Shown: positions 18,561 through 27,830, numbered from the stretch's first letter. The stretch is 64,000 bases of DNA from Seminibacterium arietis (GCF_042675725.1 NZ_JBHTJN010000009.1:186001-250000), one strand, 5' to 3'. The notes: generated from the letters alone by a model not told the origin. Made by a program: numbers and translations.

Positions 18561-18592
18561 AGAAAGGCTAAGTGAAAATTAGCCTTTCTTTA
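18561..18592 (+). terminator. Rho-independent terminator after icd
   Basis: Perfect 11-bp inverted repeat AGAAAGGCTAA / TTAGCCTTTCT with a seven-base loop and a short T-rich tail. Confidence 0.85.
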
Positions 18593-18653
18593 TTATCTAA
18601 AAATTATTAAAAACTTTACCGCACTTTTACTGACTTAATGCCATTAAAATTAA

Positions 18654-19097
18654 CTATAATGATTTAGGAATGCGAATTTTCTGTCCTGGGAAAATTTTAT
18701 CCGCATCTTTAATAACTTCTTTATTCGCTGCGACAATAGCAGTATATTTTGCTCCACTACCGTAAGCTTTCTCTGCGATTTTCCATAAAGTATCGCCTTT
18801 TTGAATTACATAAAATTGATCATCACTCGCAAGAGCTTCACCATTTGTAACAGTAACTGAATCAACATTAACAGAATTAATTCCTTCAATATTACCTGCC
18901 ATTAGAATAGCCTTCTCTAGTGCTTCAGCTGATACCGCATTCCCTTGAATTTTTGCAACTCCATCTTCTACAGTGACAGAAACATTCTCTACTCCAGGGT
19001 TGTCTTCAGCAATATGTTTAGTAACTGCTTCTGATGCTTCTTCCTGCTTAGAAAAAAGTTTTTTACCTATATTGCTAACAAAATCAAATAAGCCCAT
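18654..19097 (-). CDS. BON and LysM domain protein (Kbp/YgaU type)
   Basis: A 147 aa protein with a BON domain (about residues 25-90) and a C-terminal LysM domain (about 95-145) with QFYVIQKGDTLWKIAEKAYG and the typical end KIFPGQKIRIPKSL. The layout matches E. coli Kbp (YgaU), a small potassium-binding protein; LysM implies contact with peptidoglycan or another glycan, though no signal peptide is visible. It stands alone between icd and the gntP operon. Confidence 0.9.
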   Translation of the reverse strand: MGLFDFVSNIGKKLFSKQEEASEAVTKHIAEDNPGVENVSVTVEDGVAKIQGNAVSAEALEKAILMAGNIEGINSVNVDSVTVTNGEALASDDQFYVIQKGDTLWKIAEKAYGSGAKYTAIVAANKEVIKDADKIFPGQKIRIPKSL

Positions 19098-19241
19098 ATT
19101 TTTCTCCTTTATTGTTTATGAATAGTGTCATAACAACCTTACTGAAATAATGCCCATAAGTCTATAGTAATAATTAAATTTCACAAAAATTTACATAAAT
19201 TGAGAATTATATAAAGTAAGCTATCGCATTTATTCATTAAA

Positions 19242-20708
19242 CTACTTACTTAAATTCTTATTTTGCACTTTGATATAAATCACAATAATCGCTATCACTC
19301 CTAGGGGAAATGTAAGATCAAATATTGAACCATCATTACCCCAAATGAGATTAGCTAAAATCACACTGATACCGCCGATACCCCATGCAATAGTAGTTGG
19401 TACAGACCACACAATCATCTGTTTTTTCACATCATTAATTCCCATCATACGGTTCACAACCCAGAATAAGCTGTCATTGAAGTAACCGAAGAAGAGTGAA
19501 CCCATGGTTGCTGCTTGAGCAGCCAATAACATATTCACACCTGGAATTTGAGCTAAGATTGGGGCAGAAATAGATGCGGCTGTAATCATTGCAACCGTTC
19601 CTGAACCTTGAATAAAGCGAACTACTATAGAAACAATAAATGGAATTAAGATTGACGAAATTGGTAATTGAGCAATTTGTTCTGCTAATTGCTTACCTGC
19701 TCCACTATCACGCAATACCGCACCTAATGCACCACCAGCTCCCGTTACTAATAAGATAATACCTGCCGTTTTTACCCCCTCTTCAAGATGAAGTGCGGTC
19801 GTATTTTTATCTATATTTGGAAGAAGCGTGTAAACAGCAACTAATACACTTAATGCCAGTGCGATCATTGGATGTCCCACAAAAGCAACAAATTGATAAA
19901 CACTTGATTGACTTAGCTCTACGCTCCCTGATAAATCAAACATTGCTTTAATGAAGATTAGAACGATAGGTAACACAATTGGCAATAGCGATAGACCTAA
20001 AGTTGGTAAATTTTTCTTCTCACGGCTTTCGATGTAATCATCAAATTTTTGTTTTAACTCTTCTTGAGTGAAAACTTGTTGGTTAAAGTCAGGATATTTT
20101 TTATCTAACCATTTAGCATAAAGCACGATACCAATTACAGGTAAAATCGCCATAACCATACCTACTAAGAGCATTAAGCCGAGATCAACATTAAATAAGC
20201 CAGCAACGCCTAATGGACCAGGTGTTGGTGGTACAGTATGATGTGTTACCACTAAGCCACCTGCAAGAGCAACCCCTAAAGTTAAAAGCGAGCGTTTACC
20301 ATTTTTTGCTAAGGCTTTTGCTACAGGATAAAGAATCACGAAAGCAGAATCTACGAAGATTGGAATACTCACCACATAGCCTGTGATCGCTAATGCCCAC
20401 TCTTCCTTTTTCTTGCCTAACATTTTGATAAAGCTGTATGCCATTTTTTCTGCTGCACCAGAAACTTCAAGCACGCTTCCCATCATAACACCTAAGCCGA
20501 TAACAATACCGATACCACCTAATGTGCCACCAAAACCTTTACTGATTGCACCTAACGTATCGTTTACAGACATTCCACCAATAAGACCAGCAATAGCAGA
20601 TGCTGTTAACATAGCGATAAATGCGTGAACACGTGTTTTTAATACTAAATAGGCTAAGACAAAAACAGCAATCAATAGCCCAACAATCGGAATAGGTAAG
20701 CCAAACAT
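19242..20708 (-). CDS. GntP-family sugar acid permease
   Basis: Inner-membrane proton symporter of the GntP family, 488 aa with about 12-14 hydrophobic segments; family sequences such as GGTLGGIGIVIGLGVMMG and VTHHTVPPTPGPLGVAGLF are visible. It is the last gene of the ltnD-otnK-otnC-otnI-denD operon, 16 nt after denD, so its likely substrates are threonate or erythronate rather than gluconate. The same gene set is found in H. influenzae. Confidence 0.9.
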   Translation of the reverse strand: MFGLPIPIVGLLIAVFVLAYLVLKTRVHAFIAMLTASAIAGLIGGMSVNDTLGAISKGFGGTLGGIGIVIGLGVMMGSVLEVSGAAEKMAYSFIKMLGKKKEEWALAITGYVVSIPIFVDSAFVILYPVAKALAKNGKRSLLTLGVALAGGLVVTHHTVPPTPGPLGVAGLFNVDLGLMLLVGMVMAILPVIGIVLYAKWLDKKYPDFNQQVFTQEELKQKFDDYIESREKKNLPTLGLSLLPIVLPIVLIFIKAMFDLSGSVELSQSSVYQFVAFVGHPMIALALSVLVAVYTLLPNIDKNTTALHLEEGVKTAGIILLVTGAGGALGAVLRDSGAGKQLAEQIAQLPISSILIPFIVSIVVRFIQGSGTVAMITAASISAPILAQIPGVNMLLAAQAATMGSLFFGYFNDSLFWVVNRMMGINDVKKQMIVWSVPTTIAWGIGGISVILANLIWGNDGSIFDLTFPLGVIAIIVIYIKVQNKNLSK

Positions 20709-20724
20709 AAAAAGTTGCTCCTAA

Positions 20725-21672
20725 TTACATATCATATTGAATAAATTGTTGAATGACTTCTTTGAAGTTGTTATCAGCCGTAAAACCCAGTTTGAGAGCG
20801 GTAGTCTTATCTATCTCCACGGGCCAGCTGGCAACGATGTTGTTAATATTTTCATCAAACTTAAATTGGATTTTGTCTAAAATTCGCTCTCCTTTTATTG
20901 AAGCTAAATCAGATAGCATTTGCTCTACGCTTACTTTGAAACCTGGTAAATTAATCACGTGCCAACTGCGTGGCGGTAAGCTAGGTAAAGTTAATGCGTG
21001 GATAAAGTTATTGATTACAGTATTCGGGCTAGAAAGCCATAAATCCAACGAGCCTGACACAGGGCAAATAGACCCTTCGCCGTGTAGAGGTTCACGGATA
21101 ATACTACTGACAAAAGAGGATGCTGCTCTATTTGGTTTACCTGGACGAATACAAATTGTTGGTAAACGAAGCACAATGCCATCAACAAATCCCTTGCGAG
21201 AATAGTCATTGATGAGCAATTCACACATTGCTTTTTGTGATCCATAAGTTGATTGTGGTGTAACCGCTGTACTATCAGTAATCACTTCTGGAAGTTCGCC
21301 ACCGAATACCGCTAACGAGCTGGAGAAAATAAAGCGAATATTCGGGTTATTTTTACGGCAAATTTCAAGTAAATTACGAGTTGCTAAAAAATTGATATCA
21401 TAACCTAAATCAGGATCCTCCTCAGCATGGCTACTTACAATTGCTGCTAAGTGGAAAAGTGCGGTTGTTTTTTCGCTAATTATTTCATCCAAGCCTTGCG
21501 GATTTCTCAAATCCATTTCCAAACAACGTACACGGGGCTCATTATTTGGTGCTATTGGTTTTATGACATCAACTAATACTAATTCTTCAATTTTGTCCGA
21601 ATGCTGAGTTAATAAAGTTTTCGCAAGGCGTTGTCCTAAAAAGCCTGCACCACCTGTAATGACTATATTCAT
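20725..21672 (-). CDS. denD: D-erythronate dehydrogenase
   Basis: NAD-dependent short-chain (extended SDR) dehydrogenase that oxidises D-erythronate to 2-oxo-tetronate. It has the Rossmann motif TGGAGFLG at the N-terminus and the catalytic YGSQK (YxxxK) near residue 146. The ATG at 21672 has AGAGGG upstream and is preferred to a start at 21702, which would run into otnI. The name follows the experimentally defined acid-sugar pathway genes; the order here is the same as in H. influenzae. Confidence 0.88.
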   Translation of the reverse strand: MNIVITGGAGFLGQRLAKTLLTQHSDKIEELVLVDVIKPIAPNNEPRVRCLEMDLRNPQGLDEIISEKTTALFHLAAIVSSHAEEDPDLGYDINFLATRNLLEICRKNNPNIRFIFSSSLAVFGGELPEVITDSTAVTPQSTYGSQKAMCELLINDYSRKGFVDGIVLRLPTICIRPGKPNRAASSFVSSIIREPLHGEGSICPVSGSLDLWLSSPNTVINNFIHALTLPSLPPRSWHVINLPGFKVSVEQMLSDLASIKGERILDKIQFKFDENINNIVASWPVEIDKTTALKLGFTADNNFKEVIQQFIQYDM

Positions 21673-21685
21673 TTTATTTATCCCT

Positions 21686-22462
21686 CTATTTATACTTCTC
21701 AAACCAACCTAATCCTAAGATCGTCTCTGCTCTTGGTTTATACTCACAACCCACATAGCCGTCATAACCGATTTCATCGAGCTTGTTGAAAATGTATTCG
21801 TAGTTAATTTCGCCTTCGTCAGGTTCGTGTCTATCTGGCACAGACGCAATTTGAATATAAGCAAATTTGCCGTTTAATTTATCGGTTAAACGAGAAAGGT
21901 TGCCGTCCACATTCTGTGCGTGGAAGTAGTCAAGCTGAACAAAGACATTGTCTCGATTAACCGCTTCAACAATTTCCAACGTATCAAACTGGCTTTTTAA
22001 CAGATAGTTTGGTTTTACTTCTGGGCTTAGTGCTTCGAGTAATACCTTAATGCCGTGTGGTTTGAATTTGTCTGCGGCATACTGCACATTTTTGATGAAA
22101 GTCTGTTTATAGACTTCACGATCTTCGCCTTCTGGCACAACCGCTGCCATAACGTGTACATTTTCACAACCTAATGTGAGGGCATATTCCAACGCTAAAT
22201 CAATATCACGATGGCTGTCTGCTTCTCTATTTGGAATGGCAGAAACTCCCCATTCGCCATTTGAAACATCGCCTGCTGCGGTATTAAATAGCACTTGTTT
22301 TAAGCCATATTTTTCTAGCTTGGCTTTAAGTTCTTCAGCGGGATAGTCATAAGGCCACAGGTATTCAACAGCCTTAAAACCTGCTTTTGCTGCCGCTTCA
22401 AAACGATCTAAAAACGGCACTTCGTTAAACATCATTGTGAGATTTGCTGCAAATTTAGGCAT
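21686..22462 (-). CDS. otnI: 2-oxo-tetronate isomerase OtnI (Hyi-like)
   Basis: TIM-barrel isomerase of the hydroxypyruvate isomerase (Hyi) family. In this pathway it converts 2-oxo-tetronate to 3-oxo-tetronate, the substrate of OtnK. At 258 aa it has LTMMFNEVPFLDRFEAAAKAGF at the N-terminus and the C-terminal VGCEYKPRAET typical of Hyi. It lies between otnC (one base apart) and denD. An older label would be hydroxypyruvate isomerase; the operon context favours OtnI. Confidence 0.9.
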   Translation of the reverse strand: MPKFAANLTMMFNEVPFLDRFEAAAKAGFKAVEYLWPYDYPAEELKAKLEKYGLKQVLFNTAAGDVSNGEWGVSAIPNREADSHRDIDLALEYALTLGCENVHVMAAVVPEGEDREVYKQTFIKNVQYAADKFKPHGIKVLLEALSPEVKPNYLLKSQFDTLEIVEAVNRDNVFVQLDYFHAQNVDGNLSRLTDKLNGKFAYIQIASVPDRHEPDEGEINYEYIFNKLDEIGYDGYVGCEYKPRAETILGLGWFEKYK

Positions 22463-22463
22463 T

Positions 22464-23096
22464 TTATTTTCCTCTGTTTTTCAGGTCATTCACTTCATCA
22501 TCAGTGAGATAGCGAACTTTCTGACTCTGTAGAATAAAATGAAGTTTGGCGGTTTCTTCCAGCTCTTCAGTGTTATCCACCGCATCAACTAAATCTGAAC
22601 CAGTTACCACAACACCGTGATTTGCCAGTAAAAACGCTTTACCGTCTAAGGCTCTTTCGCCTAACTCTCGGGCAATATTGCTATCGCCTGGTCGGTAGTA
22701 AGGAATGACGGGCAGTTTACCCACTCGCATTACATAGTATGGCGTGAAGGCTTTTATTGCATTGTCTGTGTCTAGATTTTCCAAGCACGAAAGTGCGGTT
22801 AAATAAGTAGAGTGAAGATGTACAATCGCTTTACAGTTCGGATTTTTTTGGTACATCGCCAAATGAAAAATCGATTCCTTAGAAGGTTTATCACCCTCAA
22901 GGACATTTCCTTCCATATCAAGGACTGAAAGGCGATCTGCCTGTAGTCGCCCAAGCGATGAACCTGTTGGCGTAACTAAAATGCGATTTTCATCTAAACG
23001 GACAGAAAGATTGCCTGCTCCGCCTACGGTATAGCCTCGCTCAAATAAAGAGCGAGCGAGGTTTACCATTTCAATTTTTTGTTCTTGTTCGGTCAT
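22464..23096 (-). CDS. otnC: 3-oxo-tetronate 4-phosphate decarboxylase OtnC
   Basis: Class II aldolase/adducin family enzyme that decarboxylates 3-oxo-tetronate 4-phosphate to dihydroxyacetone phosphate. Metal-binding histidines are seen in IVHLHSTYLTAL and LLANHGVVVTG, plus the catalytic Glu region KPSKESIFHLAMY. The start is the ATG at 23096, which overlaps the otnK TGA (ATGA), giving 210 aa. A longer frame from 23192 runs inside otnK and is rejected. Contains an uptake signal. Confidence 0.92.
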   Translation of the reverse strand: MTEQEQKIEMVNLARSLFERGYTVGGAGNLSVRLDENRILVTPTGSSLGRLQADRLSVLDMEGNVLEGDKPSKESIFHLAMYQKNPNCKAIVHLHSTYLTALSCLENLDTDNAIKAFTPYYVMRVGKLPVIPYYRPGDSNIARELGERALDGKAFLLANHGVVVTGSDLVDAVDNTEELEETAKLHFILQSQKVRYLTDDEVNDLKNRGK

Positions 23097-24334
23097 TGGT
23101 ACATTCCTTGTGCATAAGAGAAGAAATCTTCTTTTCCGAAATTTCCTGATTTCAATGCAAGAAAAATTGGTTTTTCGACCGCTCGTAACCACGGCACACC
23201 TGGTGCAATTTGCTTACCGATGTGAAAACCGCTAAATCCAAGCTGTTGAACTACAATGCTAGAGGTTTCTCCACCAGCGGTAATAAAGTTAGTTACGCCT
23301 GCTGCTTGCAATTTTTCCGCTAATTTAGCGAAAGTGCCTTCAATGGCGTGGCTAGCTTTATCGCTACCAAATTGAGTTTGAATTTCTTTGAGTTTTTCTG
23401 GTGGCACTGTGGCATAAACTATAGGAGCCAAGTCGCCGTCTAAATTTTCAATCACCCATTGGTAGATCTCTTCTACATAGTTCGGATTGTTAATTGCTTT
23501 TTCTGCTTCTAAGAAATAGCTTGGAGCTTGTTGTTTATAAGCGTTCACTTGGCTGTTCGTCATTACTGAGCAAGAACCTGAAAGCACAACAGTTTTGCCT
23601 TTGCTTGGTACAAAGGCATTTGTACCTTTCTGACCACCTGAACGGTAAGCCGCCATATAAGCCCCTAAGCCAGAGCCACCTGTGACTAATTTGAAATCAG
23701 CCACTGCTTCGGCAAGCACCGTAAGTTGTGCATTGTCTACGGCATCAACAACAGCATATTTGTAGCCCTGTGTTTTTAATTCTGCAAAGCGAGCTTTCAC
23801 ACGTTCAGCCCCTTGGATGACATCAGCATAGGCAACTAATCCTGTTTTGCCTTGAGATTGAGCGTCCATTAAACGCACTAAGTTAGCATCTTTCATTGGG
23901 ATAATTGGGTGGTTACGCATACCTGATTCGCTTAATAGCACATCGCCGACGAATAAGTAGCCGTTAAAGATCGTGCGACCATTGATAGGCAATGCTGGTG
24001 TTACTACGGTGAAATCAGTCTCTAATGCTGACATTAACGCATCGGTAACTGGGCCAATATTACCTTTTTCGGTACTGTCGAAAGTTGAGCAGTATTTGAA
24101 ATAGAATTGCGTGCAACCGTTCTGTTTTAACCATTCAAGAGCAGATAGAGAGTGTGCAATCGCTTCATCAACGGGGTTTGAGCGAGATTTCAAGCTAATT
24201 ACAATCGCATCAACTTCATCATTTAAAGCCGATTTAGGTACACCGTTCATCTGTATAGTGCGTAAACCATTTTCCACTAAGAAACTGGCAATATCGCTCG
24301 CACCAGTAAAATCGTCTGCAATAATGCCTAGCAT
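23093..24334 (-). CDS. otnK: 3-oxo-tetronate 4-kinase OtnK
   Basis: DUF1537 (four-carbon acid sugar) kinase that phosphorylates 3-oxo-tetronate with ATP. The N-terminal domain begins LGIIADDFTGASDIASFLV, the family hallmark; the C-terminal nucleotide-binding domain has ITAGGETSSIVVQQLG near residue 358. 413 aa is normal. Its ATG shares a base with the ltnD TAA and its stop overlaps the otnC start, so translation is coupled throughout. GC content is clearly above the window average. Confidence 0.95.
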   Translation of the reverse strand: MLGIIADDFTGASDIASFLVENGLRTIQMNGVPKSALNDEVDAIVISLKSRSNPVDEAIAHSLSALEWLKQNGCTQFYFKYCSTFDSTEKGNIGPVTDALMSALETDFTVVTPALPINGRTIFNGYLFVGDVLLSESGMRNHPIIPMKDANLVRLMDAQSQGKTGLVAYADVIQGAERVKARFAELKTQGYKYAVVDAVDNAQLTVLAEAVADFKLVTGGSGLGAYMAAYRSGGQKGTNAFVPSKGKTVVLSGSCSVMTNSQVNAYKQQAPSYFLEAEKAINNPNYVEEIYQWVIENLDGDLAPIVYATVPPEKLKEIQTQFGSDKASHAIEGTFAKLAEKLQAAGVTNFITAGGETSSIVVQQLGFSGFHIGKQIAPGVPWLRAVEKPIFLALKSGNFGKEDFFSYAQGMYQ

Positions 24335-25239
24335 TAGTTGCCTCCTTTTTTCGGTAGCTCAATACCGCTGAAAATTTTGATTACTGCACTGTCATCTTCT
24401 TTGCCGTAACCTGCGTTACTTGCTTCGGTAAACATTGAGTACGCTGTGCTTGCTAAATGAAGTGGGAAGCGTAACGATTTTGCCGTGTCACTTACTAAAC
24501 CTAAATCTTTTACGAAAATATCCACCATTGAAAGTGGTGTGTAGTCGCCATCAACAACGTGTTTCATGCGGTTTTCAAACATCCAAGAGTTACCTGCCGC
24601 GTTAGTTACTACGTCGTACATCAGGTCTAGTGGAATACCTGCACGGGCAGCTAACGCCATTGCTTCTGCCCCTGCAGCAATATGCACGCCAGCTAATAAT
24701 TGGTGGATAATTTTCACCGTTGCACCTAAGCCAATTTCTTCGCCGATGTTATAGACTTTGCCTGCAACCGCATCTAAAACAGGTTTTAATTTTTCAAAGG
24801 CTTCAGCAGAACCTGACGCCATTACCGTCATTTCGCCTTGTGCAGCTTTAGCTGCACCACCTGAAACAGGAGCATCTAACACAATTAAGCCAAGACCTGT
24901 TAATTTATGTGAAATATCTTTCGCATCTTGTGCAGAAATGGTTGAGGAGATCATCACTGCTGTACCTTTATTTAAATGTTTTGCCAAGCCATTTTCACCG
25001 AATAACACCGCATTCACTTGGTTGGCATTCACAACTAATAACAAGACTGCATCCAATTCTTTAGCAAAATCCACCGCCCTTGTAGCAACTGCTTTTGCTC
25101 CCATAGCTTTTAAAGCATCTAAGTAGGTCTGATTTAAATCTACGCCGTAAGTATCTAAACCAGCTGCGATACAAGATTTTGCCGCTCCCATACCCATTGC
25201 TCCTAATCCAATCACAGCAACAGAAAAAATTTTTTTCAT
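24334..25239 (-). CDS. ltnD: L-threonate dehydrogenase
   Basis: NAD-dependent beta-hydroxyacid dehydrogenase that oxidises L-threonate to 2-oxo-tetronate. The Rossmann motif GLGAMGMG is near residue 11, the substrate-binding DAPVSGGAAKAAQGEM near 122 and the catalytic Lys in VKIIHQLLAG near 173. 301 aa. It is the promoter-proximal gene of the catabolic operon, facing the DeoR-type regulator across 193 bases that contain a CRP site. Confidence 0.92.
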   Translation of the reverse strand: MKKIFSVAVIGLGAMGMGAAKSCIAAGLDTYGVDLNQTYLDALKAMGAKAVATRAVDFAKELDAVLLLVVNANQVNAVLFGENGLAKHLNKGTAVMISSTISAQDAKDISHKLTGLGLIVLDAPVSGGAAKAAQGEMTVMASGSAEAFEKLKPVLDAVAGKVYNIGEEIGLGATVKIIHQLLAGVHIAAGAEAMALAARAGIPLDLMYDVVTNAAGNSWMFENRMKHVVDGDYTPLSMVDIFVKDLGLVSDTAKSLRFPLHLASTAYSMFTEASNAGYGKEDDSAVIKIFSGIELPKKGGN

Positions 25240-25307
25240 AAACTCACCCTTTCACAGTCAATTATTTAGCATAACTTGCTTTTTATTCTACCAACTTATA
25301 AACAAAA

Positions 25308-25329
25308 AACTGTGACATTACTCACAAAA
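25308..25329. promoter_or_regulatory. CRP binding site upstream of ltnD operon
   Basis: AACTGTGACATTACTCACAAAA contains both perfect half sites TGTGA (25311-25315) and TCACA (25322-25326) with the canonical six-base spacer. It lies about 70 bases upstream of ltnD and about 110 upstream of the regulator, so cAMP-CRP could control either or both. Confidence 0.75.
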
Positions 25330-25369
25330 ATTAACAATAAAAAATATTTTTGTGATTTTTTGTTAATTT
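25328..25369. promoter_or_regulatory. Inverted repeat, candidate operator of the DeoR-type regulator
   Basis: Perfect 10-bp arms AAATTAACAA (25328-25337) and TTGTTAATTT (25360-25369) 22 bases apart, just beyond the CRP site. A second partly overlapping repeat (CACAAAAA at 25323, TTTTTGTG at 25347) is nested in it. The location between regulator and operon suggests an operator; this is inference. Confidence 0.5.
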
Positions 25370-25432
25370 AAAACACATGATTTTTAGTGAAAAATCTTTA
25401 TAATGAGTGGAAGAAATTTTGGAGGTAATATA

Positions 25433-26191
25433 ATGATTCCCGCAGAAAGACAAAAACGATTACTGAACTTGATTAATCAAAATACAATAATCAGCATTAG
25501 TAGCTTAGTAGATATTTTAGGCGTATCACATATGACAATCCGACGTGATATTCAAAAACTGGAACAAGAAGGAAAAGTTGCTTCTGTATCTGGTGGTGTT
25601 AAATCATTAGAACACTTATCAACGGAGCCAACTCGTAACGATAAATATCTACTCTTCCCTGCAGAAAAAGCAAATATCGGTAGCCAAGCTGCTAAGCTTA
25701 TCCCGCATAACACAACTATTTATTTAGATGCTGGCACAACTACGTTGGAAATAGCTCGTCAAATCACGGAAAGAGAAGATCTACAAGTTATAACTAATGA
25801 TTTTGTCATTACAAACTTCTTAATTGATAAAGGAAAATGTGGCTTAATCCATTCAGGTGGAACGGTAAATAAATCCAATCAGTCTTCAGTTGGTCAACTC
25901 ACGGCGGAATTTCTCCAAAAAATATCAGTGGATATCGCTTTTATTTCTACTTCTTCTTGGAATTTAAAGGGGTTAACAACACCTGATGAAAATAAATTAC
26001 CAGTAAAAAAAACTATCATTGAATCAAGCCAAACACGTATTTTAGTTTCTGACTCATCGAAATACGGTAAAAACGCTATTTTTCATATTTGTCCGCTAAA
26101 TTTATTTAATACGATTATCAGTGATCGAAATTTACCAATTAACACTCAAGAGGCTATTCGTGAAATGGGAGTAGAATTGATGCTAGTCTAA
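25433..26191 (+). CDS. DeoR-family transcriptional regulator of acid-sugar catabolism
   Basis: DeoR/GlpR-type repressor, about 252 aa. The N-terminal HTH reads ISSLVDILGVSHMTIRRDIQ, followed by the sugar-phosphate sensor domain with LDAGTTTLEIARQI and VSDSSKYGK. The ATG at 25433 has GGAGG seven bases upstream and gives the family start MIPAERQ. An earlier ATG at 25403 is unlikely. Divergent from ltnD, it very probably represses the operon in response to a phosphorylated intermediate. The last four bases overlap convergent mobA. Confidence 0.92.
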   Translation: MIPAERQKRLLNLINQNTIISISSLVDILGVSHMTIRRDIQKLEQEGKVASVSGGVKSLEHLSTEPTRNDKYLLFPAEKANIGSQAAKLIPHNTTIYLDAGTTTLEIARQITEREDLQVITNDFVITNFLIDKGKCGLIHSGGTVNKSNQSSVGQLTAEFLQKISVDIAFISTSSWNLKGLTTPDENKLPVKKTIIESSQTRILVSDSSKYGKNAIFHICPLNLFNTIISDRNLPINTQEAIREMGVELMLV

Positions 26192-26781
26192 CTTTGTTTA
26201 GGCGAAGATAAATTTAAGGTTTGCAATTTATCCATTGTATTAATATTAGTAAAGTTTGCTTCTTTTCCAAAGCACACTGCTACAGCTCTGTTTTTTTGCA
26301 TAAATTTTAATAACTTGCGTTCTCCTGTTTGCAGATATTGTTCTAATTGTCCTTGCAATGTAGTTGAAATCAAACAAAACGTCGGATGTTCACGTGTTAA
26401 ATCTGTAGCATAAGCTATTAAAACTTGCTCTTTTTCCACCGCACTTTTTAATTTTTCTAATAGATTATCAGGGAAATAAGGGCTATCACAAGGAACAAAA
26501 AGCACAAAATCCGTTTTTGCACTTTTCAACCCTGTTAGCATTCCGCTTAAAGGTCCTTGAAACCCATCTAAACAATCAGAGAATACTGCTAATCCACTTT
26601 GACTATACAAATTTTGGTTTCGATTTGCATTAATGGAAACTTGTGAGACCTGTGATTTTAGCTTTTCATAAATATGCATAAATAGTGGCTTCCCTTTTAA
26701 TAATTGAAGACCTTTATCAACGCCCCCCATTCTTCTTGCCAAACCACCAGCTAAAATAACTGCACTAATTGTTTTTTTCAT
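26188..26781 (-). CDS. mobA: Molybdenum cofactor guanylyltransferase
   Basis: MobA adds GMP to molybdopterin to make the bis-MGD cofactor used by respiratory molybdoenzymes such as nitrate and DMSO reductases. The nucleotide-binding loop LAGGLARRMGGVDKGLQLL is at the N-terminus and VPCDSPYFP near residue 98 is the metal-binding Asp motif. 197 aa. Divergent from yihD-dsbA, as in H. influenzae. Contains an uptake signal. Confidence 0.95.
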   Translation of the reverse strand: MKKTISAVILAGGLARRMGGVDKGLQLLKGKPLFMHIYEKLKSQVSQVSINANRNQNLYSQSGLAVFSDCLDGFQGPLSGMLTGLKSAKTDFVLFVPCDSPYFPDNLLEKLKSAVEKEQVLIAYATDLTREHPTFCLISTTLQGQLEQYLQTGERKLLKFMQKNRAVAVCFGKEANFTNINTMDKLQTLNLSSPKQS

Positions 26782-26844
26782 ATTTTCTTATTAACTTAAT
26801 TGAAGTATGATTAACCGCACTTTATATATGATAAGGAAAGCCAC

Positions 26845-27111
26845 ATGAAATGTCATCGTTTGAATGAAGTTTTGGAACTTTTGCAACCATATTGGTCTAA
26901 TGAGCCTGAATTAAATTTAATTCAAGTCTTGCAAAAAATTGCAATGGAAACAGGGTTTGAAAAACCATTATCAGAATTAAGCGATGAAATAATTATTTAT
27001 CATCTAAAAATGTATGGTATGGGAAAATACGACACTATTCCTGGCTTAAAAAAAGATTATGAAGAAGATTTTAAAACCGCACTTTTAAAAGCACGCGGTA
27101 TTATTAAGTAA
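26845..27111 (+). CDS. yihD: YihD family protein (DUF1040)
   Basis: An 88 aa conserved protein of unknown role, with KCHRLNEVLELLQPYWSNEP at the start and AMETGF and YHLKMYGMGKYDTIPGLKKDYE later, the YihD pattern. It lies 13 nt before dsbA on the same strand, the mobA-yihD-dsbA neighbourhood seen in gammaproteobacteria. An uptake signal is coded within its C-terminal region. Confidence 0.92.
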   Translation: MKCHRLNEVLELLQPYWSNEPELNLIQVLQKIAMETGFEKPLSELSDEIIIYHLKMYGMGKYDTIPGLKKDYEEDFKTALLKARGIIK

Positions 27112-27124
27112 TATAAGGAGTTTT

Positions 27125-27757
27125 ATGAAGAAATTAATTTTTACAATATTTTCTTTTTTCTTAGCAATTAACTTACAAGCTACTGATTTAACTGAAGGTA
27201 AACAATATATTCGGCTAGATACCGTTCGCTCTTTACAGCCAGAAATAATAGAGTTTTTCTCTTTTTACTGTCCGCACTGCCGCTCTTTTGAGGAAGAATA
27301 TAAGATTCCACAAAAAATTAAAGAAAAATTGCCTGAAGGAACAAAATTCAAACAATATCACGTCAATTTTTTAGGTTTACAATCTGAAAATCTTACACGT
27401 GCATGGGCATTAGCAATGGCATTAGGCGTAGAAGAAAAAGTAAAACCTGCATTATTTGATGTCGCCCAAAAAGCAGCAATGAAAGGAGATACAAACTCAT
27501 TTTCAATGGAAAATATTCGTACTATTTTCTTGCAACAAGGCATTACTGCAGAACAATTTGATGGCGGAATAAACAGTTTTGCAGTTAACAGCTTAGTGAA
27601 CAAGCAGATCAAAGCTGCCGAACAAATGAAAGTGAGAGGTGTACCAGATTTTTATATTAATGGGAAATACCGTATTAATCCAGAGGGACTATCACGAACA
27701 CGCGATGGATTTATCAGAGATTATATAGAGACCACAATTAAATTGTTGGATAAATAA
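27125..27757 (+). CDS. dsbA: Thiol:disulfide interchange protein DsbA
   Basis: Periplasmic oxidase that introduces disulfides into secreted proteins and is recycled by DsbB. A signal peptide (about residues 1-19, ending NLQA) is followed by a thioredoxin fold with the CPHC active site in FFSFYCPHCRSFE near residue 51 and the cis-proline loop RGVPDFYING near 171. 210 aa is normal. The ribosome-binding site AAGGAG is strong. Confidence 0.96.
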   Translation: MKKLIFTIFSFFLAINLQATDLTEGKQYIRLDTVRSLQPEIIEFFSFYCPHCRSFEEEYKIPQKIKEKLPEGTKFKQYHVNFLGLQSENLTRAWALAMALGVEEKVKPALFDVAQKAAMKGDTNSFSMENIRTIFLQQGITAEQFDGGINSFAVNSLVNKQIKAAEQMKVRGVPDFYINGKYRINPEGLSRTRDGFIRDYIETTIKLLDK

Positions 27758-27830
27758 TAAAAAAATTGCAAAACTAATAAAAAATTGGTTTAATGCGAGC
27801 CAATTTTTACTATTGATTATTGAGGATATT

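Noticed and set aside
23097..23192. Longer OtnC starting at 23192
   Set aside because: It would overlap otnK by about 100 bases; the ATG at 23096 overlaps the otnK stop as ATGA and gives the usual protein length.
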